In this document: piece after piece, positions 56,383-64,000 of the stretch
How the letters are laid out: each line of letters begins with the position of its first letter
How positions within the stretch are numbered: the stretch's first letter is position 1
NCBI GenBank assembly: GCA_012840355.1
Contig: DULN01000009.1
Coordinates: 384,414 to 448,413 of the forward strand
Length of the DNA stretch: 64,000 nucleotides
Reading direction: 5' to 3'
From: Clostridiales bacterium
GTDB taxonomy: Bacteria > Bacillota > Clostridia > Oscillospirales > CAG-272
Program-made: the position numbers and the translations under genes
The notes under the pieces: model-generated
What the model saw: only the letters and a program-made list of their open reading frames with translations
Databases searched by the model: none
Told to the model about the DNA's origin: nothing

Positions 56383-57375
56383 ATGGACAAGGTCAAAATC
56401 GCATTTATCGGCTGCGGCGGTATTGCCGGTTGGCACCTTTCCCATCTGCTCGGGTTTGATGACGTTGAGTATGTCGGCTTTTGCGACATTATCCCGGAGC
56501 GCGCGGAAAACTTCGTAAAGCGCACCGGTGGGACGGCAAAGGCTTATACCGACTATAAGGCTATGCTTGAGGAGATTAAGCCGGATGCCGTTTACATCTG
56601 CACGCCTCCGCACGTGCACGGCGATATCGAGTTTGCGCTGATTGAGCGCGGTATCCCCTTCCTCGTCGAAAAGCCGATGACGCTTGACTACGCTCTGGCG
56701 GAGAAAATCTGTAACGCAGCAGAAGAAAAGGGGCTTATCACCGCTGTCGGATTCCAGGATCGCTATCTTGGAATCATCGAAAAGGTTAAGGACTACATAA
56801 AGGACAAACAGATAGGCCTTGTCACCGGCGCTTGGGTCGGAGGTATCCCCGGCGTTTGGTGGTGGAGAAAGAAAGAGACTTCGGGCGGCCAGATCGTCGA
56901 GCAGAACATCCACCTGTTCGACATGTCGCGCTACCTGTTCGGCGAGCCTACTAAGATCTACGTTTCAGCCGGCAAAGGCATAGTCGATCCTGAGGCGGCT
57001 GGCGTGCCGGGCTACGACGTTGAGGACTACTCGTCGGCAGTTGTTACTTTCGAAAACGGCGTCGTCGTCACGCTGCTCACCGGTTGCTACATCAGGGATG
57101 GCGGCGGAGTCCCGTGCGGCCTGAACATCTATTGTGCCGACGCGACGATAGAGTACGGCCTGCGCTCATACGTTAAGATCCGCGACAAAAATGGCGAACA
57201 GTTCTACAGGAACGAGGGCGACCACGGTATCATCGAGGACCGCACCTTTATCGATGCGATCAAGACCGGTGACCCGTCAGCTATCCGCTCGCCGTACCGC
57301 GACGCACTCAAGACGCTGCGCCTGGTGCTTGCCGCGAACGAATCGATTGAAACCGGCAAGCCCGTTGACTTATGA
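56383..57375 (+). CDS. Gfo/Idh/MocA-family oxidoreductase 1
   Basis: A 330-residue NAD(P)-dependent sugar dehydrogenase-type protein: Rossmann start IAFIGCGGIAGWH, catalytic EKPMTLDYA, and a C-terminal alpha/beta domain with GGQIVEQNIHLFDMSRYLFG. Substrate unknown. The start at 56383 follows AAAGGAGAA; a TATAAT occurs at 56344-56349 but with no convincing -35. It overlaps the next gene by 4 bp. Confidence 0.92.
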   Translation: MDKVKIAFIGCGGIAGWHLSHLLGFDDVEYVGFCDIIPERAENFVKRTGGTAKAYTDYKAMLEEIKPDAVYICTPPHVHGDIEFALIERGIPFLVEKPMTLDYALAEKICNAAEEKGLITAVGFQDRYLGIIEKVKDYIKDKQIGLVTGAWVGGIPGVWWWRKKETSGGQIVEQNIHLFDMSRYLFGEPTKIYVSAGKGIVDPEAAGVPGYDVEDYSSAVVTFENGVVVTLLTGCYIRDGGGVPCGLNIYCADATIEYGLRSYVKIRDKNGEQFYRNEGDHGIIEDRTFIDAIKTGDPSAIRSPYRDALKTLRLVLAANESIETGKPVDL

Positions 57376-58166
57376 TAAGGCTCTCGGCTTGCATAGAGAT
57401 GCTCTTTCGGGAGCATCCTTTTGAAGAGAGGTTCGCAGCAGCAAAAGCCTGTGGACTTAGCGCAATCGAGTTTTGGGGCTGGGAAAACAAAGACGTAGGC
57501 GTAGTCAAGGAGCGCCTGAGCGAGCATGGCCTTGAGCTTGCCGCATTTTGCGTCGGCTCGCGCGACCCGGAAATTGCGCCTGAGTGGAATAAAAAAAGGC
57601 TGTCCGACCGCACGGGCATAAAAGCGTTTGCAAAAGCCGTGCGCGAGAGCGCCGAAGTTGCAAATAGCCTTGGCTGCAACACCCTGATTGTAACCTGCGG
57701 GCAAGCCCGTGACGACATTACGCGTGCGGAGCAGCATACAAACATCGTGCTTGCACTCCGCGCGGGCGGCGAAGTCGCAGGGGAACTTGGCGTAACGCTG
57801 GTGCTTGAGCCGCTGAACGTGCTTTGCGACCACAGGGGATATTTCCTATCCTCTTCTTACGAAGGGTTTGGCATTGTCGAAGAGGTTGATTCTCCAGCAG
57901 TGAAGCTGCTGTATGACGTCTATCATCAGCAGATAACCGAGGGCAATCTTATTTCAAATATCAAAAAACACGCGCATCTTATCGGTCATATCCACATTGC
58001 CGACGTTCCGGGGCGCCATCAGCCGGGCACCGGCGAGATAAACTATAAAAATGTTTTCGCCGCTATCGGCTCGTCCGGATATGACGGCTTTGTGGGTATG
58101 GAATTTTCGCCGGTCGGTGCATCTGCCGACGCGGTGAAGGAAACTCTTGAACTTGCAAGACATTAA
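57372..58166 (+). CDS. hydroxypyruvate isomerase-like TIM-barrel protein
   Basis: A 264-residue AP-endonuclease-2-type TIM barrel. Metal and substrate residues lie in LVLEPLN, LLYDVYHQQITEGNL and HIHIADVPGRHQPGTGEINY, typical for the Hyi group; sugar 2-ketoisomerases or epimerases are close alternatives. The start overlaps the oxidoreductase stop as ATGA, so the two probably act in one pathway. Confidence 0.9.
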   Translation: MIRLSACIEMLFREHPFEERFAAAKACGLSAIEFWGWENKDVGVVKERLSEHGLELAAFCVGSRDPEIAPEWNKKRLSDRTGIKAFAKAVRESAEVANSLGCNTLIVTCGQARDDITRAEQHTNIVLALRAGGEVAGELGVTLVLEPLNVLCDHRGYFLSSSYEGFGIVEEVDSPAVKLLYDVYHQQITEGNLISNIKKHAHLIGHIHIADVPGRHQPGTGEINYKNVFAAIGSSGYDGFVGMEFSPVGASADAVKETLELARH

Positions 58167-58206
58167 AAACTTGGCACTATAAACCAAAGGAGCTTAAAAA
58201 AGGATA

Positions 58207-59679
58207 ATGAAACGCACTCTATCATTGCTGTTGGCGGCTCTGACTGCGGCATCGCTGCTTGTGGCATGCGCTGATGAGGGAGCGACGGGTGGTCAGGATA
58301 ACGCCGTTACTACTTCGGATGTGACAAACGATACCGGTCCTACGGAATACAAGGCAAACATACCCTCGGATTTTGATTTCGGAGGGTACACTTTCCGCAT
58401 ATACTCCTATCCCGATCCTGCGTCCGGCGATTTCTGGCACGACTATGACTTTTCGTATACCGAGGAGACAGGCGACGCGCTTAACGACGCCGCTTATAGA
58501 CGTATGCGCGATGTCGAGGACCAGCTCGGAATTAAGTTCTCGGTCTATAACCCGCCGAACAACGGCGGCGACGAGCTGAGAAAATCGGTTACGACAAACG
58601 ACTATGCATACGACATGTCGTGCATAAATCCGCGCGGCTCGGCGACACTCTCGCAGCAGAACATCTTAAAGAATCTCAAGGCGATAGAAACGCTTGATTT
58701 GTCCGCGCCTTGGTGGGACCAGAACTGCGTGAGCGACCTGTCAATCAACAACAAGCTCTATATGATCACGGGCGACATAGAGATAGGGTACAAAAAGTCG
58801 ATAGCGCTTATTCTCTTCAATAAGCAGATGGCTGCCGACTATCAGATCGAAGATCCCTATGCCCTTATGGATACTGGCTCGTGGACTATAGACAAATTCA
58901 CAACGATGGCGCGCAATGCCGCAGCCGACCTCAACAGCGACGGGAAATATGACGACACCGACCGCTACGGACTTAACTTCTACTGCAACTTCATTGCCAA
59001 CGGCATGATAGCGAGCGGCGTTAAGTTTGTGACGAAGAACGAGCAGGATTTGCCCGAGCTCTCCTTCTTGAGCGACAAGACTATATCGATCTGGGACAAA
59101 TATACCTCGCTGTTCTATGACACAACGACCTGCTACAGCTGGTCGAGGAATGGCAAGCCGGGTACCGAGGCGTATAAAATGTTCATCGATAACCGCGCGC
59201 TGTTTTACTTCAACGAGTTCCACGCGGTCGAGACATTGCGCCAGATGGAGACCGACTTCGGCATCCTGCCCATTCCGAAATACGACGAGTCGCAGGACCG
59301 TTACTACCACTGCATAAACCCGCACGTCGCGATGATGATCTCGGTCCCGATTTACAACAGCAACCTGGATCTTACCGGCTATGTGATGGACGCGCTCGGC
59401 GCGACCTCGAAAAACATACTCACACCGGCATACTATGAGATCCAGCTCAAGACAAAGGGAGCTCGCGACGACCAGTCCGAAAAGTCCATCGATATCATCC
59501 TCGGCTCGCTTACCTACGACATGGGCTATATCTTCGACTGGGGCACGATCGGGCAGTTCACGCTCACGTTGGTCGACCAGGGCAAAACAGACCTTGTCTC
59601 TTCGTACACAAAGATCGAAAAGACTGTTATAAAGCAAATGGATAAGGCGATTGACAACTACCTTTCGATCCAAGACTAA
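58207..59679 (+). CDS. extracellular solute-binding lipoprotein 2 (orphan)
   Basis: A 490-residue lipoprotein with lipobox LVAC (Cys at 21) and a Thr/Asn-rich linker, then a solute-binding fold. An EF-hand-like loop DLNSDGKYDDTDRYG follows SWTIDKFTTM; MFIDNRALFYF and ILPIPKYDESQDRYY are further shared with the paralog at 19786. No permease genes are near, so it must use a distant permease or serve as a surface receptor. It comes 40 bp after the hydroxypyruvate isomerase-like gene. Confidence 0.88.
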   Translation: MKRTLSLLLAALTAASLLVACADEGATGGQDNAVTTSDVTNDTGPTEYKANIPSDFDFGGYTFRIYSYPDPASGDFWHDYDFSYTEETGDALNDAAYRRMRDVEDQLGIKFSVYNPPNNGGDELRKSVTTNDYAYDMSCINPRGSATLSQQNILKNLKAIETLDLSAPWWDQNCVSDLSINNKLYMITGDIEIGYKKSIALILFNKQMAADYQIEDPYALMDTGSWTIDKFTTMARNAAADLNSDGKYDDTDRYGLNFYCNFIANGMIASGVKFVTKNEQDLPELSFLSDKTISIWDKYTSLFYDTTTCYSWSRNGKPGTEAYKMFIDNRALFYFNEFHAVETLRQMETDFGILPIPKYDESQDRYYHCINPHVAMMISVPIYNSNLDLTGYVMDALGATSKNILTPAYYEIQLKTKGARDDQSEKSIDIILGSLTYDMGYIFDWGTIGQFTLTLVDQGKTDLVSSYTKIEKTVIKQMDKAIDNYLSIQD

Positions 59680-59721
59680 GGTAGAGTAGATTAGCCTTAC
59701 AAAAACTCTAATAAAAAACCG

Positions 59722-59759
59722 AGCCGCCGATACGGGAGAAAAATCCCGCATCGGCGGCT
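59722..59759. repeat. long hairpin before nagA
   Basis: AGCCGCCGAT-x-CGGGA pairs with TCCCG-x-ATCGGCGGCT around a short A-rich loop. The T-run lies on the left on the minus strand, so it is a good terminator only for transcription from right to left, although both neighbours run left to right. Confidence 0.75.
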
Positions 59760-59791
59760 TATGTCAAAGCGGATACTTCGGGGGTAAGAGC

Positions 59792-60871
59792 ATGAAGGTT
59801 TATAGAAGCGATTTTTATCTTGAAGGGGTATATATCTATGACACCCCTTCGCGCATGTTTTGGAGGGGGAATATACGGGCCGAGGGCGGAATAATCAAAG
59901 AAATTAAGTTTATTCCCGCCGAAAGCGGTACAAGTGGAAAGCGCCGGCGGATAATACCCGCGCCGGTGGATGTGCACACTCATGGGCGTAGCGGGATTGA
60001 TTTCGCGGGCGCGTCGGTAGAAGAGATGCAAAAGCTACGCGAAGATTACGCCTCTGTGGGTACGGTGACGCTTTTGCCGACAATAGCATCGGCACCGCTT
60101 GAGGTGATGATTCAGTCTGTGAAAAGTGTAAAGGAAGCCGGCTACCTCGGAGTACATATCGAGGGGCGCTGGCTGAATGAAAAATGCAAAGGCGCGCACA
60201 GTCCCGAAATGCTCGCTCGGCCAAACGTAAAGGAGCTTGAGCGGTTCCTCAAAGCGGCGGAAGGCATAAAAGTGCATATCACAATGGCGCCGGAGCTAGA
60301 GAGCGGCGAGGAGTTCGTGCGAGCAGCCGTAAGTGCCGGCGCGACGGTTTCAGCGGGGCATACAAATATGACGGTAGAAGAGGCATATAAAGCCCTGTCT
60401 TGGGGGGTGACAGGTTTTACGCATACTTTTAACGCAATGGCGCCGCTGCATCACAGGGCGCCGGGCGTTATAGCGGCGGCGCTTTGCTCGGACGCGTATG
60501 CCGAGCTTATATGCGACGGCGTGCACCTGCATCCTGAAACCGTAAGGCTTGTCTCAAAGATAAAGCCGCGCGACAAGGTTGTGCTTGTCACCGATTCGAT
60601 GGCTGCGACTGGCTGCCCGGACGGGGTATATAAACTTGGCGGGCTTTCCGTCACGGTCAAAGATGGCAAAGCCACGACGAGCGAGGGCACGATTGCCGGC
60701 AGCACGCTGAACCTCTATCAAGGGATGCTAAATTACATGAAATTCGCCGGCGTACCGCTCGAAGACGCGATAGACGCCGCGACGATAAACCCCGCGCGCA
60801 TGGTAGGTATCGATGACAGTGTAGGCTCGCTCGCGGTCGGCAAAATAGCGGCGGCGATAGAAATGGACTAA
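59792..60871 (+). CDS. nagA: N-acetylglucosamine-6-phosphate deacetylase
   Basis: A 359-residue amidohydrolase. HTHG (62-65), HIEGRWLNEKCKGAH with the metal-binding Glu124, SAGHTNMT, FTHTFNAMAP and LVTDSMAATG (catalytic Asp) are the NagA pattern. The family's EGPF is EGRW here, and the protein ends shortly after SLAVGK. It makes glucosamine-6-phosphate from GlcNAc-6-phosphate of amino sugars or recycled wall. nagB is not in the window. Confidence 0.9.
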   Translation: MKVYRSDFYLEGVYIYDTPSRMFWRGNIRAEGGIIKEIKFIPAESGTSGKRRRIIPAPVDVHTHGRSGIDFAGASVEEMQKLREDYASVGTVTLLPTIASAPLEVMIQSVKSVKEAGYLGVHIEGRWLNEKCKGAHSPEMLARPNVKELERFLKAAEGIKVHITMAPELESGEEFVRAAVSAGATVSAGHTNMTVEEAYKALSWGVTGFTHTFNAMAPLHHRAPGVIAAALCSDAYAELICDGVHLHPETVRLVSKIKPRDKVVLVTDSMAATGCPDGVYKLGGLSVTVKDGKATTSEGTIAGSTLNLYQGMLNYMKFAGVPLEDAIDAATINPARMVGIDDSVGSLAVGKIAAAIEMD

Positions 60872-60894
60872 AATACCAAAATTTTCTGAAAGCG

Positions 60895-60923
60895 TTGACA
60901 TAGCTTTTTGTATATGTTATCAT
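60895..60923 (+). promoter_or_regulatory. sigma-A promoter of Gfo/Idh/MocA gene 2
   Basis: TTGACA (60895-60900), 17-bp spacer, TATCAT (60918-60923), 52 bp ahead of the start codon. Confidence 0.8.
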
Positions 60924-60975
60924 GGGTCCGGTACGGAATAGATCATTAATAGTATCGGAGGATTAAAGAAAAAAA

Positions 60976-62130
60976 ATGGTTGGTATTGGCGACGAAGTTC
61001 TGAGTAAATTCAAGCAGGATATAGACGAAGAAGAGACAAGGCCGCAAAGCGATAGGAAACTCAAGGTCGGCATTATCGGCACCGGCTGGATCGCCGAGTC
61101 GCATGTCGAAAGCTACAAGCGTATGAAAGACGTGGAGATTGTCGCGCTTGCCGACCTGATAGAAGGAAAAGCCGAGAGGTTTGCGGAAAGGTTCGGCTTG
61201 CCGCTTGCCAGGTGCTACCGCTCCGGCCACGAAATGCTTGAAAACGAGGAGCTTGATGCTGTTTCGGTCTGCACATACAACTCAACGCATGCCGAGTGTA
61301 CGATAGACGCACTTGAGCACGGCGTACATGTGCTGCTCGAAAAGCCTATGTGCGTCACACTTGACGAAGCTGTCGAGATAATGCGTGCCGAAAAAAAGAG
61401 CGGTAAAATCCTCTCGATAGGTTTCCAGCCTCGTTTTGACCCGAACATGCAAATGATAAAAAAGATTGTGCAGTCGGGCGTGCTCGGAGAAGTTTACTAT
61501 ATACAGACCGGCGGTGGGCGCCGTCGCGGGATACCCGGTAGCACATTCATCGAAAAGAGCACGGCAGGTATCGGGGCTGTCGGCGACATCGGCTGCTACT
61601 CGCTTGACATGGTGCTAAACGCGATAGGCTATCCAAAGCCGCTCACCGTAACAGGCTATACATCGGATTTCTTCGGCAAAAACCCCGAGTACACCCCGCC
61701 GGAGGATGCAAAACGCTTCTCGGTAGACGACTTCGCCGCCGCATTTATAAGGCTCGAGGGTGGAATAATCCTTGACTTCCGCATCTCTTGGGCTATGCAT
61801 ATGGACACCTCGGGCGACACGCTGATTTTGGGTAAAAAGGCGGGCTTGCGCATACCTTCCACCGAATGTTGGAACGGTTCGATTGGCGGTCCTATGACAA
61901 TATATACAGATATCGGCGGCCAACCGATACAATACCAAGTCCCTGTGTTAAGAAACGAAGGGCCCGGTCTGTTTGACAGAAAGATTCGCTCGTTCCTCGA
62001 CGCGATTATAACAGGCGGCCCGTCGCCCGTGCCGTCAAAAGAGATTCTATACAACCAAGCCATAATCGACGGCATATGCCGTTCGGCGGAGCTTGGACGC
62101 GAAGTTGAGATTGTAATTCCTGAAATATAA
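60976..62130 (+). CDS. Gfo/Idh/MocA-family oxidoreductase 2
   Basis: A 384-residue protein with an unusual polar 30-residue N-terminal extension, then the Rossmann motif VGIIGTGWIAESHVESY and the catalytic EKPMCVTLDEA. The C-terminal domain has GDIGCYSLDMVLNAIGYP. It is distinct from the oxidoreductase at 56383. GGAGG lies 14 bases upstream of the ATG, rather far. It has its own promoter and terminator. Confidence 0.9.
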   Translation: MVGIGDEVLSKFKQDIDEEETRPQSDRKLKVGIIGTGWIAESHVESYKRMKDVEIVALADLIEGKAERFAERFGLPLARCYRSGHEMLENEELDAVSVCTYNSTHAECTIDALEHGVHVLLEKPMCVTLDEAVEIMRAEKKSGKILSIGFQPRFDPNMQMIKKIVQSGVLGEVYYIQTGGGRRRGIPGSTFIEKSTAGIGAVGDIGCYSLDMVLNAIGYPKPLTVTGYTSDFFGKNPEYTPPEDAKRFSVDDFAAAFIRLEGGIILDFRISWAMHMDTSGDTLILGKKAGLRIPSTECWNGSIGGPMTIYTDIGGQPIQYQVPVLRNEGPGLFDRKIRSFLDAIITGGPSPVPSKEILYNQAIIDGICRSAELGREVEIVIPEI

Positions 62131-62133
62131 AAT

Positions 62134-62168
62134 AAAGCGGCGCAGGGTAAATCCACTGCGCCGCTTTT
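62134..62168. terminator. bidirectional terminator between oxidoreductase 2 and the repeat lipoprotein
   Basis: AAAGCGGCGCAG pairs with CTGCGCCGCTTT around a 10-nt loop, with a T-run on each exit strand. Confidence 0.88.
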
Positions 62169-63648
62169 ATTCCATGACACGAAAGTTTAAAACCGCAAGC
62201 TCACCGCCGCCTTCAACCTCAAAAAAAGGGATAAAATCGGTGTCCACTCGGTTCCCTATTTTAAAAGTCCAAGTCGCGACGCCGTTCTCGTCGCTCATAG
62301 TTTCCCCAAGCCCTTTGGCGGAGGAGTAGCCGGACTTATATTTGACGCGCAAGGTATAGGCGGTGTTAGGCTTGCCTTTTATTGTGACGGTCACAGTTTC
62401 GCCACGGCGGTAATCCTCGCGTATGCCAATAAACGCGATTGAGCCTTCGCTATTATTTACGGCTTCTTGAACAGAAGGCTTATCCGCCAGCACGGTTTCA
62501 GGTGAATTAGCAGGTTCAGGCTTAGGTGTGGCGGTTGTATCGTCATATGATTTTTTGTCTACGAGTTTAAAGCTCTTTTTAACTGTCTTGCCGCCGCCTT
62601 CGACTTCAAACCATGGCTCAAAAGTCGGATCGGCGTTCGGGCTAATTCTAAATGTCCAGGAAACAAACCCCGAGCCATCGCTTTTCGCCTCGCCCAACCC
62701 TTTTGAGGTAGAGTAGCCTGATTTAAGCCTAAGTCTAAGGGTATACAATGTGTTAGGCATGCCGCGGATCGTGATCGTTACTGTTTCGCCGAGGCTGTAC
62801 TCGGCTTTAAGGTTAATAAACTCGATCTCAGCCGACTCAGTCTCTTCAAAAGCAGGGACTGTTTCTGTAGGCACAACAGCAGGCTTTTCGGTAGGCGGCT
62901 TTGTTTCGGCAGCCGCAGATGTTGATGGCTCAGCTGCTTGTGCCCTCGTGTCAACAGGGGTTTCAGTATCGGCTTTCTCGGATATATGAGTTACAGCTGT
63001 TTTTTGCCCCTCCGATATTTCATCAGCCGGTTTTTCGGGCGCCGTATCACCGGCTTGAGGATGGGGGAGGGGCTTATCGGATTTTTCGCCAATCGTAAAG
63101 CTATGCCTTATCGTTTCGCCCCCGCCGGAAAGCTCGAAATATGGTATAAAGTCGTCCGAGCTTGCGTTTCCGATTTTGAATGTCCAAAAAACGTAGCCGC
63201 GCTCGTCGGAGATTGCATCGCCGAGCCCCGCAGCTTTTGAGTATCCCGATTTATAGCATATCCTTAAAGTGTAAGTGGTGTTCGGCTTGCCGACGGCGGA
63301 GAGCGTCACTGTCTCGCCCCGCCGGTAGGATTCTTTCGCGTTGACAAAAACTACCGATGAGCCCGATTTTTCTAGCAGCGATTTTGCAAAGTTTGCAAGC
63401 TTGTCCACCGGCGCGATAAACTTGCCGTATTTGTCAGCAGGCGCAAGCGGCGCGGGCATAGTTTCGGTCTTATCTGGATCGGGCAAAACTCCGCCCGACG
63501 AGGGCGAGGCTAGCCTCTCTGCTGGCTGGGATGCAGAAAATACCTTGCTGCTTGGCCCGACGGATATAATGTTGCCTTGACATGATATGAGCGTTGCCAA
63601 AACTAAAAGCACGGCAAAAAATATAAATGTCCTAATCCCTTTCGCCAC
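62167..63648 (-). CDS. lipoprotein with three Ig-like repeats
   Basis: A 493-residue lipoprotein (lipobox LISC, Cys23). It carries three copies of a roughly 90-residue beta domain at about 98-187, 273-363 and 403-493, each with Y-x-x-GETVT, KPNT/MPNT-x-YTLR, KSGYSxxxGLG, a WTF[KR]I strand and F-x-[PW]-[WYF]-FE-x-x-GGG. The linkers between copies are rich in Pro, Thr, Glu and Ala and are probably flexible. I do not recognise a named family; the repeats look like Ig-like or bacterial adhesin modules. It is a single gene. Confidence 0.8.
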   Translation of the reverse strand: MAKGIRTFIFFAVLLVLATLISCQGNIISVGPSSKVFSASQPAERLASPSSGGVLPDPDKTETMPAPLAPADKYGKFIAPVDKLANFAKSLLEKSGSSVVFVNAKESYRRGETVTLSAVGKPNTTYTLRICYKSGYSKAAGLGDAISDERGYVFWTFKIGNASSDDFIPYFELSGGGETIRHSFTIGEKSDKPLPHPQAGDTAPEKPADEISEGQKTAVTHISEKADTETPVDTRAQAAEPSTSAAAETKPPTEKPAVVPTETVPAFEETESAEIEFINLKAEYSLGETVTITIRGMPNTLYTLRLRLKSGYSTSKGLGEAKSDGSGFVSWTFRISPNADPTFEPWFEVEGGGKTVKKSFKLVDKKSYDDTTATPKPEPANSPETVLADKPSVQEAVNNSEGSIAFIGIREDYRRGETVTVTIKGKPNTAYTLRVKYKSGYSSAKGLGETMSDENGVATWTFKIGNRVDTDFIPFFEVEGGGELAVLNFRVME

Positions 63649-63745
63649 ATTCCCACCGACCGGATAAGTTTGGGAATATTATATATTTGAAGGTGAAAAT
63701 TGTCAATGGGCGGGGCATTATAAGGAACCTTGTCGAATAAATAAA

Positions 63746-63776
63746 AGCCCGGCTTAAAATTAGTGCCGGGCTATTT
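63746..63776 (-). terminator. Rho-independent terminator of metY
   Basis: AGCCCGGC pairs with GCCGGGCT around a 11-nt loop; on the minus strand a T-rich stretch follows. It is just 9 bp beyond the metY stop. Confidence 0.8.
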
Positions 63777-63780
63777 TTTA

Positions 63781-64000
63781 TTATTTTGCCGCCTCGAAAG
63801 CCGTGTCAAGCGCCGCGATAAGGTCGTCTGCGTTTTCAATGCCGATCGAAAGGCGGATGGTGTTGGGCTTTATACCTTGCTCAAACTGTTCTTCAGCAGT
63901 TAACTGCGAGTGAGTGGTGCTTGCAGGATGGATTACAAGCGATTTTACGTCGGCGACATTCGCGAGCAGCGAGAATATCGGCAGGTTGTCGATAAACCTC
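63781..64000 (-). CDS. metY: O-acetylhomoserine sulfhydrylase, C-terminal end (5' end off window)
   Basis: About 72 C-terminal residues: [20 protein letters not shown], then [37 protein letters not shown] and AAK. This is the end of a PLP-dependent Cys/Met-metabolism enzyme of the MetY group, which makes homocysteine from O-acetylhomoserine and sulfide. It complements metA. Distinction from cystathionine gamma-synthase is not certain from the tail alone. Confidence 0.85.
   Translation of the reverse strand, partial: RFIDNLPIFSLLANVADVKSLVIHPASTTHSQLTAEEQFEQGIKPNTIRLSIGIENADDLIAALDTAFEAAK

Noticed and set aside
58741..59751. 336-residue minus-strand open frame
   Set aside because: It is antisense to the solute-binding lipoprotein gene and shows no family motifs.
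1..64000. tRNA, rRNA, riboswitch, CRISPR or insertion sequence
   Set aside because: None of the intergenic gaps shows the needed structure; only one gap exceeds 300 bases and it is oriC. A covariance-model scan would be needed to exclude small RNAs.

Overview
The window looks like the replication-origin region of a Gram-positive, probably anaerobic Clostridia-type bacterium (Bacillota). The evidence is the gene order dnaA-dnaN-recF-remB-gyrB, a divergent parAB/mnmE block with two perfect parS sites, an L25/CTC protein, a V-type ATPase, many lipoproteins and RemB. Base composition is moderate to GC-leaning. I cannot place it below class level from sequence alone. No rRNA, tRNA, insertion sequence, phage or CRISPR array was recognised.

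Layout. 1-5.9 kb (minus strand): parA, parB, serS, a small membrane protein, a MORN-repeat membrane protein, and a glycosyltransferase-CsaB pyruvyltransferase fusion cut by the window edge. 6.0-8.3 kb (plus): parS, a tiny membrane protein, parS, mnmE and a phosphopantetheinyl transferase. 8.4-16.1 kb (minus): a pseudouridine synthase, cysN with a degenerate APS-kinase-like tail, a PHP phosphoesterase and potABCD. 16.3-19.6 kb: an M50 protease and a small membrane protein (minus), then a cysC-cysQ fusion and cysD (plus). 19.7-25.0 kb: an orphan solute-binding lipoprotein, a SRAP protein, and an operon of a PL8-type polysaccharide lyase and a ManD-like sugar acid dehydratase. 25.1-28.0 kb (minus): lepA and metA. 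28.0-38.3 kb (plus): an unknown protein, the nine-gene V-ATPase operon (H-I-K-E-C-F-A-B-D) and a DUF554 protein. 38.3-44.9 kb (minus): L25, DUF421, LiaF-like, LarA-like, VanY-like, pfkA and a lipoprotein. 45.0-55.2 kb (plus): dnaA, oriC, dnaN, recF, remB, gyrB, rlmH, a WG-repeat protein, rbfA and nrnA. 55.3-62.1 kb (plus): a 30-residue Cys-rich peptide, then a sugar locus (lyxose isomerase, two Gfo/Idh/MocA oxidoreductases, a hydroxypyruvate isomerase-type protein, a second orphan solute-binding lipoprotein, nagA). 62.2-64 kb (minus): a three-repeat lipoprotein and the end of metY.

How the genes fit together. CysD, CysN, CysC and CysQ activate sulfate and clear PAP; MetA, with an acetyl-CoA-type residue, and MetY give direct sulfhydrylation to homocysteine. 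ParAB and parS segregate the origin about 40 kb away. The dnaA-dnaN gap has DnaA boxes, DnaA-trio-like triplets and an AT-rich stretch, followed by a perfect LexA-type box before dnaN. The two sugar regions suggest use of glycan-derived uronates, amino sugars and rarer sugars.

The observations most worth a second look are the degenerate APS-kinase-like domain on CysN next to an intact CysC fused to CysQ, the SOS box in front of dnaN-recF, the C-terminally anchored PotD, the apparently cytoplasmic PL8 lyase, and the three-repeat lipoprotein. I found no clear candidate for a wholly new defence or mobile system.
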